A DNA stretch of 64,000 bases, from the NCBI RefSeq assembly GCF_010731295.1, contig NZ_AP022579.1, positions 2,232,001-2,296,000 on the forward strand, given 5' to 3'. Both the position numbers and the translations under genes were made by a program. Positions 35,956-45,059 of the stretch are shown here, piece after piece. The first letter of the stretch is position 1; each line of letters starts with the position of its first letter. This DNA comes from Mycolicibacterium boenickei. GTDB taxonomy: Bacteria > Actinomycetota > Actinomycetes > Mycobacteriales > Mycobacteriaceae. Under the pieces are notes generated by a model. The model had not been told where the DNA came from, made no database searches, and was given only the letters and a program-made list of their open reading frames with translations.

Positions 35956-36930
35956 TCAGGGCGTCAGCACCACCCGGGTGCCCGACGGTTCACCGCCCGC
36001 CCACACCTCGGCGACATCAGCCAATGCCCGTGGCTGGGTGCGCAATTCGAGTTGACCGTCGGCGACCATGGTGAACAGCCGGGGCAACGCCTCGGCGCGG
36101 GCTCGGCCCAGCACCTCGGGTGGAACGCTGCCGATGCCGACCCCGCTGAGCGTGATCCCGGTGCCGCGCAGCACTCCCGCGTCCAGCGGTAGCGTCGGTC
36201 CGGTCATCGATCCGATCTGTACGAATCGGGTGGGGTGGTAGTGCGCGGCCGGATGGCCGGCGGCCAGGGCCGTGAGCACCTGTGCGGCCGGGTCGCCCCA
36301 CAGATAGTCGAGCACCGCGTCGAACGGACGCTCCGCGTGCATCTCGGCGACGCGGGCGCCCAGATCCTGCTCGCCGAGGGCGATCGTGTCGTGAGCTCCG
36401 GCCGACCGTAGCCACGCCAGCCGTTCGGGGTTACGGCCGGCGGCCACCACTTTCTCGGCGCCGAACATGGCGCAGGCCAATTGCACTGCCATGGAGCCGG
36501 TTACGCCGGTGGCGCCCAATACGAGCACGTGGTCGCCGGGCTTGACCGCCGCGGCGTACGACAGTGCGGTCCAGGCCGAGATGCCGGGGTTGGGTAGGGC
36601 GGCGGCGGTGACCGAATCCACGTGTTCCGGGATGTCGACCCCGCCGCGGGGATCGACCAGGGCACGCTGTGCCATCAGCCCGGAGTATCCGAGCGCTCCG
36701 GTGTAGATGCGACGGCCGTCGGCAAGCCGCGCCACACCGTCGACGCCGGGAATGGCGGGTAGCTGGATCTCCTTGCTGGCGTAGTGCTTCCCCGATACCA
36801 GTGCCCGGGTGAGATTGGTCAGGGCCGATGCTTCGACGGCGGCCACCTCGGCGCCGTCATGTGCCTCGGGCTCGGGCACGTCGGTGTAGACGGGAATGCG
36901 GCCCCATTCGGTGACCAGTGCGGCCTTCAT
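35956..36930 (-). CDS. Quinone-oxidoreductase-like MDR-family dehydrogenase
   Basis: From the ATG at 36930, with GGAG just upstream, the protein has 324 residues. It belongs to the medium-chain dehydrogenase family without catalytic zinc: an NAD(P)-binding motif VLVLGATGVTGSMAVQLA near residue 145 and AAALPNPGISAWTAL before it. Such enzymes reduce quinones or enones with NADPH. It is divergent from a MarR gene, with two operator-like palindromes between them, so induction by a quinone or electrophile is likely. The pair is inserted between pstB and phoU. Confidence 0.85.
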   Translation of the reverse strand: MKAALVTEWGRIPVYTDVPEPEAHDGAEVAAVEASALTNLTRALVSGKHYASKEIQLPAIPGVDGVARLADGRRIYTGALGYSGLMAQRALVDPRGGVDIPEHVDSVTAAALPNPGISAWTALSYAAAVKPGDHVLVLGATGVTGSMAVQLACAMFGAEKVVAAGRNPERLAWLRSAGAHDTIALGEQDLGARVAEMHAERPFDAVLDYLWGDPAAQVLTALAAGHPAAHYHPTRFVQIGSMTGPTLPLDAGVLRGTGITLSGVGIGSVPPEVLGRARAEALPRLFTMVADGQLELRTQPRALADVAEVWAGGEPSGTRVVLTP

Positions 36931-36959
36931 CAGCGGCTCCTTTAGTTTCCCCAGATATG

Positions 36960-37021
36960 GTTTCTGTAGAAACAATCTACCGGGCGAGGGGATGGGTGGC
37001 AATATGGTTTCCGTGAAAACC
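36960..37021. promoter_or_regulatory. Two MarR operator-like palindromes
   Basis: GTTTCTGTAGAAAC (36960-36973) is a perfect 14-bp palindrome, and GGTTTCCGTGAAAACC (37006-37021) is a near-perfect related one. Both are preceded by TATG. They are 46 bp apart between divergent qor and marR, the second overlapping the first codons of marR. This suits repression of both genes by MarR. Confidence 0.6.
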
Positions 37022-37531
37022 AAACTGGAGCTGATCGACGCCATCGCGGGGTTGATGGCCACGGTGGGCGACCGGCTCGGGAATGACGGGGAGAGCGACG
37101 CGGAACGCGATTTCATGGCCGCCAGATGCCCCCAGCGGTTGCAGACGCTGGTGCGGACGCTACCGACGTCGTCGATGCACCTGCTGGCGGAAATCGCCGA
37201 AGGTCCGGTCAGCGTGGTCGGACTGGCAGCGCGCTCCGGCAGGCTCAAGGGCACGGTGTCCAAGCACGTGCAGCGGCTGGTCGAGGCCGGCCTCGTGGCC
37301 CGCACGCCGGTACCCGGCAACCGCAAGGAGATCGAGCTCGGCCTGACCGCCGACGGAGAACTGGTCGTCGACGTGCACCGGGAACTGCACGACGAGATGG
37401 ACCGCGGAACCCGCGATTTCCTGCTGCGCTACAGCGGGGCTGACCTGCAGGTACTGGTCAAGGTGCTGGCAGACCTGGCCGGGGCGCACAAAGACGGGGT
37501 CCGCCTGGTGCCGCCCGACGACCGGCCCTGA
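37004..37531 (+). CDS. MarR-family transcriptional regulator
   Basis: From the ATG at 37004 the protein has 175 residues. A winged helix-turn-helix is visible in VVGLAARSGRLKGTVSKHVQ followed by RLVEAGLVARTPVPGNRKEI, the wing. An ATG four codons upstream (36992) is also possible. It probably represses itself and the divergent oxidoreductase through two palindromic sites. The ligand is unknown. Confidence 0.83.
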   Translation: MVSVKTKLELIDAIAGLMATVGDRLGNDGESDAERDFMAARCPQRLQTLVRTLPTSSMHLLAEIAEGPVSVVGLAARSGRLKGTVSKHVQRLVEAGLVARTPVPGNRKEIELGLTADGELVVDVHRELHDEMDRGTRDFLLRYSGADLQVLVKVLADLAGAHKDGVRLVPPDDRP

Positions 37532-37532
37532 G

Positions 37533-38204
37533 TCACTGGTTGGAGGAAACCGAATCCCCGTCAGCCGGGTAGGAGCCGGTGACCTGGAAAATGACCCGCC
37601 GCGCCACCTCGACGGCATGGTCGGCGAAGCGCTCGTAGAAGCGGCTCAGCAACGTCACATCGACGGCGGCCGTCACGCCGTGCTTCCACTCCCGGTCCAT
37701 CAGAACCGAGAACAGGTGGCGATGCAGATCGTCCATCGCATCGTCTTCCTCCTGGATCCGGGCAGCCTTCTCCGGATCCTGGGTGAGCAGCACCTCGCGT
37801 GCGGCGTGCCCCAGTTCGACTGCGACCCGGCCCATTTCGGCGAAGTAGCCGTTCACTTCCTCCGGCAGCACATGCTGGGGGTGGCGGCGGCGGGCGATCT
37901 TGGCCACGTGCAGCGCCAGCGCGCCCATCCGGTCCACATCGGCGACGATCTGAATGGAGCCCACCACCGACCGCAGATCGCCGGCAACCGGCGCCTGCAA
38001 CGCGAGCAACACGAACGCAGACTCCTCGGCCTGGGTGCTCAGCGTGGTCATCTTCTCGTGGTCACTGATGACCTGCTCGGCGAGCGCGAGATCGGCCTGC
38101 AAGAGCGCCTGGGTGGCCAGCTCCATTGCGGTACCCGCCAACTCGCACATCTCGCCGAGTTGGTCCGTCAGTGAACGCAATTGCTCGTTGTAATGGGTAC
38201 GCAT
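37533..38204 (-). CDS. phoU: Phosphate signalling protein PhoU (PhoY2-like)
   Basis: The 223-residue all-helical protein has two PhoU repeats, starting with [20 protein letters not shown], with conserved E/D-x-x-x-D clusters such as [20 protein letters not shown]. PhoU links the Pst transporter to SenX3-RegX3 and keeps the phosphate response off when phosphate is plentiful. Its stop lies 2 bp from the convergent marR stop. Confidence 0.94.
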   Translation of the reverse strand: MRTHYNEQLRSLTDQLGEMCELAGTAMELATQALLQADLALAEQVISDHEKMTTLSTQAEESAFVLLALQAPVAGDLRSVVGSIQIVADVDRMGALALHVAKIARRRHPQHVLPEEVNGYFAEMGRVAVELGHAAREVLLTQDPEKAARIQEEDDAMDDLHRHLFSVLMDREWKHGVTAAVDVTLLSRFYERFADHAVEVARRVIFQVTGSYPADGDSVSSNQ

Positions 38205-38290
38205 GCAGCAAGATTATGCGGTCAGCGGGCCTGTAGTCACGATGCAACGATGAACGAACGGTGAATGCCGTCCGCCAGGGCTTTCTCGGC

Positions 38291-40678
38291 CTATTCGCAG
38301 GTGGTGTCCGCCGCGTTGGTGACGTTCAGATCCTCGGGCAGATGCGTCGGGCTGGTGCTGGTGCCCTTGAGCACGTGCACCTGGACCTCCGACCCACTCG
38401 GGGTCGGGGCATTCACTGCGTTGAAATCGGAGCCCAGCACCACCTGCACCACGTCACCCATGCCCGATACCCGCTCGATGGTGGGGTTGGGGAAGGAACT
38501 GGCCACGGTCGCGGCCGCCTCCTCGTTGCCGGGGGAGAAGAACACCGTGGTCGCCGGAAGCGTGCTCGGATAGTCGTCAGGGGTGTTGACGTTGAAGCCG
38601 TGTTCCTGCAGTTCGGTGGCCGCGGTCGAGGCCAGGCCGCTCTGGCCGGTCGAGTTCGACACCTGCACGGTGACCTGCTGCGGTTCGGTGGTGACGGCGT
38701 TGACCATCTCACCGCCCTCCGTCGCGGCCGGGGCGGGCTCCGGCGCCGTCGACTGCGGAGTTTCCGACGGGGCAGCGGCCTGGACCGACGACGTGGTCGA
38801 TTCCGGCGTGCCGGGCACGGGGGTGTTGTCCGGATTCTTCTCACCGGGCAGCGGGTCGTCGTTGATGATCGCGTCGAACAGGGCGCGCATGTCGTCGGTC
38901 CGGGGGACCTCGTTGCCGTATTCGTCTGCGTAGCCCACCGTCGGCACCGTGACGAAGGTGATCCGGCCCGCGTTCACACCCTGCACCGACTGCCCGAGGT
39001 CGACCAGGTCCTTGGTCCTGATGTTGTCCACGAAGCTGTCGCTGATGAACATGTTCACCACGTTGTTCAGCTTGTTCAGCGAGAAGAACGTGTCCCGCGA
39101 GATCAGCGCGCGCAGCAGCGAGGACAAGAACAGCTGCTGGCGTTTGATCCGCCCGTAGTCCCCGTTGTATTCGGTGGTCACCTGACGGGCCCGCACGTAG
39201 TTCAGGGCGGTGTGGCCGTCGATCATCTGACGGCCGGCATTGGGTAGGACCGTGCCGAGCTCGTAGTCCTCCAGCGGGGTGGTGCTGCACACCTCCACCC
39301 CGCCCAGCGCGTCGACCATTTTCGAGAAACCGGAGAAATCGACGGCCATGAACCGGTTGATGGACAACCCGGACAGCTTCTGGATCACCTTCACCAGGCA
39401 TTTCGGGCCGCCGAAGGCGAAGGCGGAGTTCAGCTTGGTCTCGGTGTAGACCTCGTCCGGGCCGTAGGTCCCGGTCTCCTCGTCGTACAGCGGACCGTAG
39501 GTCGCCGTCTCGGCGTTCCACGGCTCGCACTGCATCGGTGTGATCGACAGGTCACGCGGGAACGACACGGCGACCACTCGTTCCCGGTTGGCCGGGATGT
39601 TCACCAGCATGATCGTGTCGGATCGGGCGCCACCGGCGTCCTCGGTGCCGCCGGCGCCCATGCCGCCGTTCTCGCCGAACCGGCTGTCGGTACCGATGAT
39701 CAGGAAGTTCTCGTCGCCGAACTGCGAGTTGGGGTCGACGATGTCGCGCGAGTTGAGATCCAGCGCGGCGACCTTGTTGAGGCTGTTGTTCTTCGAGGAC
39801 TGCCACTGCCAGGCCCCACCGGTGAGTACCAGCGTGAGTACCGCGAGGATCGCCGCGGCGGAGCGGCCGGCCAGCATGACCCGGCGGTTGAGCGGCGGCT
39901 TGACTGCCTCCAACACGGTGGTCTCGTCGGGGTCGTGCTCGTCCGGTGGCGTCGGGCGGACGCGCCAGGCGGGGCGCTCCTGGGGAGCGTCGTAGTCGTA
40001 CACCGCAGGCAGGGCCGGGAGCACATCGGTATCGGTGTTCTCGGTCTCGGGGTGCTCCAGTGAGTCGTCGAACGGCGCGTCGACGGCCTCCTCGAAAGAG
40101 TCGTCGATCGGTGCGTCGCCGAACGGTTCGTGGAAGGGCTCGTCGAAACCGGCGTCGAAGTGCTCGGGGTAGTCCTCGGCTTCGTGGAAATCCTGGGGCT
40201 GATCGTCTTCCGGATCGATCCGCACCGCTTCGATGACGTCCGTCGGATCGGGCACGGGCGGGCGGGTGTAGACCGGCTCGGGCTCTTGCTCTTCCAGGTA
40301 AGCCGGCTCCGGCTCGGCCTCGTGGATGAATTCTGGTTCCGGCTCCGCCTCGAAGACGTACGCCGGTTCGGGCTGTGCCTCGGGCTCTGGCTCCGGTTCG
40401 ACGTCTTCTGGGTCGTCGGGCTCCAGCCGGTGACGCGACGGCGACGGGGTGGATCCGGTCCCGGCGATCTTGGCGATCAGATCGGCGACAGTTACGCCGT
40501 CGGCGTGGCTGCCCGTCGGCTCGTCGAGCGGTGATTCATCGGGTGACGGCGCATCCTGGCGTTCCCACGGCGCGGCGCCTGGCAAAGGCTGCCGGGATCG
40601 GGTAATCCATTGGTTGTCCGACGAATCGTCCGGCGAGCGGTGCCGACGGCCGGGAGTGGCGTTATCACCGTCACTCAT
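38291..40678 (-). CDS. LytR-CpsA-Psr family glycopolymer ligase-like protein (Rv0822c-like)
   Basis: The 795-residue protein has a long acidic cytoplasmic region with Glu/Pro repeats (residues 90-150). A membrane helix (SAAAILAVLTLVLTGGAW) lies near residue 275, then the LCP domain (about 320-520, with SDTIMLVNIPANRERVVAVS and FSGFSKMVDALGGVEV) and a C-terminal LytR_C domain (about 655-750). LCP enzymes attach arabinogalactan to peptidoglycan in mycobacteria. The unusually long acidic N-terminus suggests cytoplasmic regulation. The 238 bp upstream carry no gene. Confidence 0.88.
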   Translation of the reverse strand: MSDGDNATPGRRHRSPDDSSDNQWITRSRQPLPGAAPWERQDAPSPDESPLDEPTGSHADGVTVADLIAKIAGTGSTPSPSRHRLEPDDPEDVEPEPEPEAQPEPAYVFEAEPEPEFIHEAEPEPAYLEEQEPEPVYTRPPVPDPTDVIEAVRIDPEDDQPQDFHEAEDYPEHFDAGFDEPFHEPFGDAPIDDSFEEAVDAPFDDSLEHPETENTDTDVLPALPAVYDYDAPQERPAWRVRPTPPDEHDPDETTVLEAVKPPLNRRVMLAGRSAAAILAVLTLVLTGGAWQWQSSKNNSLNKVAALDLNSRDIVDPNSQFGDENFLIIGTDSRFGENGGMGAGGTEDAGGARSDTIMLVNIPANRERVVAVSFPRDLSITPMQCEPWNAETATYGPLYDEETGTYGPDEVYTETKLNSAFAFGGPKCLVKVIQKLSGLSINRFMAVDFSGFSKMVDALGGVEVCSTTPLEDYELGTVLPNAGRQMIDGHTALNYVRARQVTTEYNGDYGRIKRQQLFLSSLLRALISRDTFFSLNKLNNVVNMFISDSFVDNIRTKDLVDLGQSVQGVNAGRITFVTVPTVGYADEYGNEVPRTDDMRALFDAIINDDPLPGEKNPDNTPVPGTPESTTSSVQAAAPSETPQSTAPEPAPAATEGGEMVNAVTTEPQQVTVQVSNSTGQSGLASTAATELQEHGFNVNTPDDYPSTLPATTVFFSPGNEEAAATVASSFPNPTIERVSGMGDVVQVVLGSDFNAVNAPTPSGSEVQVHVLKGTSTSPTHLPEDLNVTNAADTTCE

Positions 40679-40751
40679 GTCCTTACCGGCCTCCGACTCT
40701 TCGAACTCGCGCGTGCGCGTCGGTGCGCATCGTTCCCGCGGTGTGATCTGG

Positions 40752-40791
40752 GTGCTGCTGAGGTTTTTCTCCTCATCTCTTCTAGCAGCAC
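40752..40791. repeat. Nested hairpin upstream of the LCP gene
   Basis: GTGCTGCT (40752-40759) and AGCAGCAC (40784-40791) form an 8-bp stem; inside, GAGG-tttttct-CCTC forms a second one. It lies 75-115 bp upstream of the LCP start and 125 bp beyond the dusB stop, so it may end the desA1-dusB transcript. Confidence 0.4.
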
Positions 40792-40916
40792 GGTGCCGGA
40801 CTGGCTACTTGAGCCGGCCGCGGCAGGGTTTTCATCGTACTGACGCATCCTGAGGCTGAGCTAGACCCAACCCGGTGACAGTGCCGTCTCGATGTCATCT
40901 CGATGCGAGGTGCAGG

Positions 40917-42101
40917 TCAGCCTCCGGAATGCATCACATCGGCCCCGGCCGGGACCGCGCAGTCGTCGGGATCGTCGAGCCACCCTTCGGGTAGCGACAC
41001 CGAGGCGGCCGACCCCTGCCGGCCGCGCGGACCGGTGGCCGCGGGCGGGAACGGGGCGTCGGCGTCCAGCTGGTCCAGCAGGCCGTCGAGCTCGGCACGG
41101 GTCTTGACCAAGGCCAGCCCGCGCCGCAGGTCGGCACCGGCCGGGAATCCGTGCAGGTACCAGGCCACATGTTTGCGGATGTCGCGCATGCCCTTGTCTT
41201 CGCCGAAGTGCTCGCTGAGCAGCTCACCGTGCCGGCGCACGATGTCGGCCACCTCGCCCAGGGTCGGCGGGGTGGCGGCCGGCCGGCCGGTGAAGGCCGC
41301 GGAGAGCTCGGCGAACAGCCACGGCCTGCCCAGGCAGCCGCGGCCGATGACCACGCCGTCGCACCCGGTCGCGGCCATCATCGCCAGCGCGTCGTCGGCC
41401 TCGAAGATGTCGCCGTTGCCGAGCACCGGAATGCTCGTGACATGGGCCTTGAGCGCCGCGATCTGGTCCCAGTCGGCCGTGCCGGAGTAGCGCTGCGCCG
41501 CCGTACGGGCGTGCAGCGCCACGGCTGCCGCGCCTTCCTCGGCGGCGATGCGCCCGGCGTCCAGGTGGGTGTGATGCGCGTCGTCGATGCCGATCCGGAA
41601 CTTCACCGTCACTGGAATGTCGGTGCCCTGGACGCCGCGCACTGCCGCCGCCACGATCTGGCCGAACAACCGCCGCTTGTAGGGCAGTGCCGATCCGCCG
41701 CCACGCTTGGTGACCTTGGGCACCGGGCAGCCGAAGTTCATGTCGATGTGGTCGGCCATGCCCTCGTCGGCGATCATCTTGGCCGCCAGGTACGTGGTTT
41801 CCGGGTCCACGGTGTAGAGCTGCAGCGACCGCGGCGATTCGTCGGGGCCGAAGGTGGTCATGTGCAGGGTGACCGGGTGGCGCTCGACCAGGGCCCGGGC
41901 GGTCACCATCTCGCACACATAGAGGCCGCTGACAGTGCCGGCGCGAGCGATCTCGAGTTCGCGGCACAGTGTGCGGAATGCCACATTCGTCACGCCGGCC
42001 ATCGGGGCCAGGACGACGGGGCTGGGCAATGCGAACGGCCCGATCCGCAGCTGGGATCGGGCCGACGCTGCAGTTGCAGGGGGCGTGGCGGTCAGGGTCA
42101 T
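40917..42101 (-). CDS. dusB: tRNA-dihydrouridine synthase DusB
   Basis: The 394-residue flavoenzyme reduces uridines in tRNA D-loops. It shows VVLAPMAGVTNVAFRTLCRE (about residue 30), the catalytic Cys in MNFGCPVPKVTKRGGGSAL (about residue 125) and the FMN-binding GNGDIFEADDALAMM near residue 240. Its start overlaps the desA1 stop by 4 bases, so they are cotranscribed. Confidence 0.94.
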   Translation of the reverse strand: MTLTATPPATAASARSQLRIGPFALPSPVVLAPMAGVTNVAFRTLCRELEIARAGTVSGLYVCEMVTARALVERHPVTLHMTTFGPDESPRSLQLYTVDPETTYLAAKMIADEGMADHIDMNFGCPVPKVTKRGGGSALPYKRRLFGQIVAAAVRGVQGTDIPVTVKFRIGIDDAHHTHLDAGRIAAEEGAAAVALHARTAAQRYSGTADWDQIAALKAHVTSIPVLGNGDIFEADDALAMMAATGCDGVVIGRGCLGRPWLFAELSAAFTGRPAATPPTLGEVADIVRRHGELLSEHFGEDKGMRDIRKHVAWYLHGFPAGADLRRGLALVKTRAELDGLLDQLDADAPFPPAATGPRGRQGSAASVSLPEGWLDDPDDCAVPAGADVMHSGG

Positions 42102-43099
42102 GAAGACGAAGACGACACCAACAGGTTCTTCATGGCCTTCTTCTCGGCCACCTTGCGCTCGCGCTCCAGACGACGTTCCTTGGCGACCTCGAACTTGTCG
42201 CAGGCGTCCTCGAGCTCTTCCACGATGCGGCCGAGGTCGTCGCGCAGACGTGCGCCCTCGCCGGTGAAGTCCTCACGCTCGAAGATGCGCCACTTGCGCA
42301 GTACCGGCATCACCACGTCGTCCAGGTGGATACGCGGGTCATAGACCCCGCCGACGGCGATGACGACGGCCTTGCGGCGGAAGTCGGGCACGGTGTATCC
42401 GGGCATCTTGAAGTTGTCCAGGACGCGGTGCAGCGACGCCATGCCCTGGTTGGGGGCGATGTCGAGGCCGGCCGCCGAGACGTCCCGGTAGAAGATCATG
42501 TGCAGGTTCTCGTCGGCGGAGATGCGCTGCAGCAGCTGGTCGGCGATCGGATCGTCGCAGGCCTTGCCGGTGTTGCGGTGGCTGACGCGGGTCGCGAGCT
42601 CCTGGAACGACACGTACATGACCGAGTCGAACAGGCTCTCCGCGAACAGGTCGCCCTGCTGGTTCTGGCCGGGGGAGAAGCCGCGGGTGACCTGCTCGAC
42701 GCGCAGTTCTTCCAGTTCGACGGGGTCGACGGCGCGGGTCACCACGAGGTAGTCGCGCAGGGCGATGCCGTGGCGGTTCTCCTCGGCGGTCCAGCGGTTG
42801 ACCCACTGGCCCCAGGCGCCGTCCATGCCCATGTTCATGGCGATCTCGCGGTGGTACGAGGGCAGGTTGTCCTCGGTGAGCAGGTTCTGCACCATCGCGG
42901 TCTTGGCGACCTCGGACAGCTTGGACTGCTCGGGATCCCAGTCCTGGCCGCCGAGTGCGTAGTAGTTCTTGCCGTCCGACCACGGGATGAAGTCGTGCGG
43001 GTTCCAGTCCTTACGCATCCGCATATGGCGGTTGATGCTGGTCTCAACGACAGGCTCGAGTTCGTGCAGGAGCTGCAGGTCGGTGTATTCCTGCGACAT
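42098..43099 (-). CDS. desA1: Acyl-ACP desaturase DesA1
   Basis: The 333-residue soluble diiron desaturase has the two E-x-x-H metal motifs: TAEENRHGIALRDYL (about residue 108) and SADENLHMIFYRDV (about residue 195). In mycobacteria DesA1 introduces double bonds during mycolic-acid synthesis and is essential in M. smegmatis. The ATG at 43099 has GAGGGTGAGGG just upstream. The gene is first in the desA1-dusB unit, and its promoter lies in the AT-richer stretch 43130-43190. Confidence 0.93.
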   Translation of the reverse strand: MSQEYTDLQLLHELEPVVETSINRHMRMRKDWNPHDFIPWSDGKNYYALGGQDWDPEQSKLSEVAKTAMVQNLLTEDNLPSYHREIAMNMGMDGAWGQWVNRWTAEENRHGIALRDYLVVTRAVDPVELEELRVEQVTRGFSPGQNQQGDLFAESLFDSVMYVSFQELATRVSHRNTGKACDDPIADQLLQRISADENLHMIFYRDVSAAGLDIAPNQGMASLHRVLDNFKMPGYTVPDFRRKAVVIAVGGVYDPRIHLDDVVMPVLRKWRIFEREDFTGEGARLRDDLGRIVEELEDACDKFEVAKERRLERERKVAEKKAMKNLLVSSSSS

Positions 43100-43304
43100 G
43101 TCGCCCTCACCCTCCTCGCGTCCCGGGGACGCTCAGTTATCTGTACCTGTTGGTTGCAGTCAATATATCTGTGTAAACCGGTGACATCAAGTTGCCCCGC
43201 GGGTGCGTGCCGTGGGTAATTCATGAGTCCTGCGGCGCGCCCGCGCCGACTGTAGGATCCGCACGAACATCTGTCGGATACCCACGCTCGGAGGTTGGGC
43301 ACAC

Positions 43305-43760
43305 GTGAAAAAGCTTGTCGTTGGTGCCGGAGCTGCAGTCGCCGCCGGTGCGGCCGTGTCCCTGCTGCTCGGTGCGGGTGTCGCGGCTGCCGCGCCGGAC
43401 GTGGTCGGCCAAACCTACTCGGACGCCTCGAGCGCGATCGAGGATAGCGGCGCCAGCGCCAAGGTCGCGGTCACCGTGGGCAGCAAGCTGTCCCAGGGAG
43501 ATTGCATCGTCACCAACGCGTGGGATGCGCCCTTCGTCCGTGACAGCGGCGGTTCCTTCGGGCATGCCGACAGCGAGGTCATGGTCGCGTTGAACTGCGA
43601 CGGTGACCACGCCACCGCCAACCACCCCGGCGCTTCGGTCGCCAGCCCGGCCGGCCGTGAGGCCAAGGCTGCCGAAGATGAGGCGGCGGCGAAGGCTGAG
43701 GCAGAGGCCGCCGCTGCGGAGCAGGAGCAGCTCGAAGAGGTCAGCACGCCCGACGAGTAG
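43305..43760 (+). CDS. Secreted protein with PASTA-like repeat (tandem paralogue 1)
   Basis: The 151-residue precursor has a signal peptide ending AAAAP and then PDVVGQTYSDASSAIEDSG, a PASTA-like unit. A conserved core with two Cys follows (GDCIVTNAW, ALNCDGDH), and the tail reads HPGASVASPAGREAKAAEDE before an Ala/Glu helix and STPDE. It starts at GTG after a CGGAGGTTGGGC site. PASTA units bind muropeptides in kinases and PBPs, but this short form is uncharacterised. Confidence 0.75.
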   Translation: MKKLVVGAGAAVAAGAAVSLLLGAGVAAAAPDVVGQTYSDASSAIEDSGASAKVAVTVGSKLSQGDCIVTNAWDAPFVRDSGGSFGHADSEVMVALNCDGDHATANHPGASVASPAGREAKAAEDEAAAKAEAEAAAAEQEQLEEVSTPDE

Positions 43761-43939
43761 CGGTTAAGTAGGGGTTAATCACTCGATGTGAGCCCCGCTG
43801 CCGACTAAAATTCACGTCAGCTCCCAAAGAGTCTTTCGTGGCACCTTGCCGCGGAACGAGGGGCAGCTGAACGCGCGGGCGGAAGCCCTGGCGCCCCACC
43901 TCTCCGGGAGAGATCGCCGGACGGGGAAGGTCGGGCCAG

Positions 43940-44380
43940 ATGAAGATCGCGATCGGGTTCGGAAGTGTCATCGGGGTGTCCGCGGCGGGTTTCGCATTCG
44001 CGGTAATGGGCGCGGGGGCGGCCCAGGCGGCACCAGATGTTGTGGGGCAGACATATAGCGACGCTGTGACCGCCATCGAGGACGGCGGGGGGACCGCGCA
44101 TGTCGCCGTCACCGTGGGCAGCCGGTTGCCGCGCGACGAGTGCATCGTCACCAATGCCTGGACGGTCCGGCAGTTGGTGCCGCAGACGTCGGACACCTAC
44201 TTCGAATACAAGGAAGACGTGACCCAGGTGGCGCTCAACTGCGACGGCGACCATGCCACCGAGACCCATCCGGGCGCGTCGGTCGCCAGCCCGGCGGGCC
44301 GTGAGGCCAAGGCCGCCGAAGATGAGGCGGCTGCGGCCGAACAAGAGCCGATCGCCGAGGCCAGCACTCCGGACGAGTAG
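43940..44380 (+). CDS. Secreted protein with PASTA-like repeat (tandem paralogue 2)
   Basis: This 146-residue precursor repeats the architecture of the preceding gene: signal peptide, APDVVGQTYSDAVTAIEDGG, two Cys (DECIVTNAW, ALNCDGDH), an identical HPGASVASPAGREAKAAEDE segment and a STPDE end. It therefore arose by tandem duplication; the middle region has diverged and has a longer loop. The 179 bp between the copies hold no other gene. Confidence 0.78.
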   Translation: MKIAIGFGSVIGVSAAGFAFAVMGAGAAQAAPDVVGQTYSDAVTAIEDGGGTAHVAVTVGSRLPRDECIVTNAWTVRQLVPQTSDTYFEYKEDVTQVALNCDGDHATETHPGASVASPAGREAKAAEDEAAAAEQEPIAEASTPDE

Positions 44381-44394
44381 GTCCTGAGCGTCGC

Positions 44395-44979
44395 TCAGAA
44401 ACTGCCGACCCGCCCGAGCAGCATGTCGACGCAGTAGTCGATGAACTGTTCGCGGCTGGCCGGCAGCCGCTCGTCGAGATAGGCGGTGAACAACGCGGTC
44501 AGGGCGCCGATGAGGCTGGTGGCCACCATGGCCTGGCGTACCGGGTCGGCGATGCGGGTCAGTTTGCGTTGCAACAGGCCGATGAAGTCGGGCATCCACT
44601 CCGCGCCGGACCGGGTCAGTACCGGTTCGGATTCCGGAGCGAGCAGCAGCACCCGGCCCCGGGTGGGGTCGTCGACCATCAGTGCGACGAATCGCTCCAC
44701 CGCTTCGCGGGGAGTGACGGCGGTGGTCAGGGCTGACATGGCCCGGGCGCAGACGTCGTCGTAGACCGCCCGGACGAACGTGTCGCGGTCGGCGAAGCTC
44801 TCGTAGAAGTAGCGCTCGGTGAGTTCGGCCGCCCGGCACACCGCGCGGACGGTCAGGGCCGGCCCGTCGGCTTTGCCTAGCAGGGTGACGCCCGCGGCGA
44901 TCAGTTCGTCGCGGCGACGCGCCGCGCGTTCCTGCAGCGGAACGCCCGACCATCGGCCGCGTCGTTGACCGGATGGCAC
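44395..44979 (-). CDS. TetR-family transcriptional regulator
   Basis: From the GTG at 44979, with TAGGAG eight bases upstream, the protein has 194 residues. The helix-turn-helix is in ALTVRAVCRAAELTERYFYE (residues 42-61). It is divergent from the MpaB-type oxygenase gene at 45060, with a near-palindrome between them. The genes have the same arrangement as M. tuberculosis Rv0825c-Rv0826. Confidence 0.82.
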   Translation of the reverse strand: MPSGQRRGRWSGVPLQERAARRRDELIAAGVTLLGKADGPALTVRAVCRAAELTERYFYESFADRDTFVRAVYDDVCARAMSALTTAVTPREAVERFVALMVDDPTRGRVLLLAPESEPVLTRSGAEWMPDFIGLLQRKLTRIADPVRQAMVATSLIGALTALFTAYLDERLPASREQFIDYCVDMLLGRVGSF

Positions 44980-44998
44980 ATCTACTCCTAAGCTCCGA

Positions 44999-45016
44999 TG
45001 ACAACGTATGTAGTCA
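44999..45016. promoter_or_regulatory. TetR operator-like palindrome
   Basis: TGACAACGTATGTAGTCA is an 18-bp dyad with 14 of 18 positions symmetric. It lies in the 80-bp gap between divergent tetR and the DUF2236 oxygenase gene, so it is the likely repressor site for both. Confidence 0.55.
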
Positions 45017-45059
45017 CAATTGAAACAGGACCATCGTCTTCCCGGCAGAAAGCGCACCT

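Noticed and set aside
43100..43304. MadR/DesT operator for desA1
   Set aside because: The region is AT-richer and promoter-like, but I could not identify a convincing palindrome to name.
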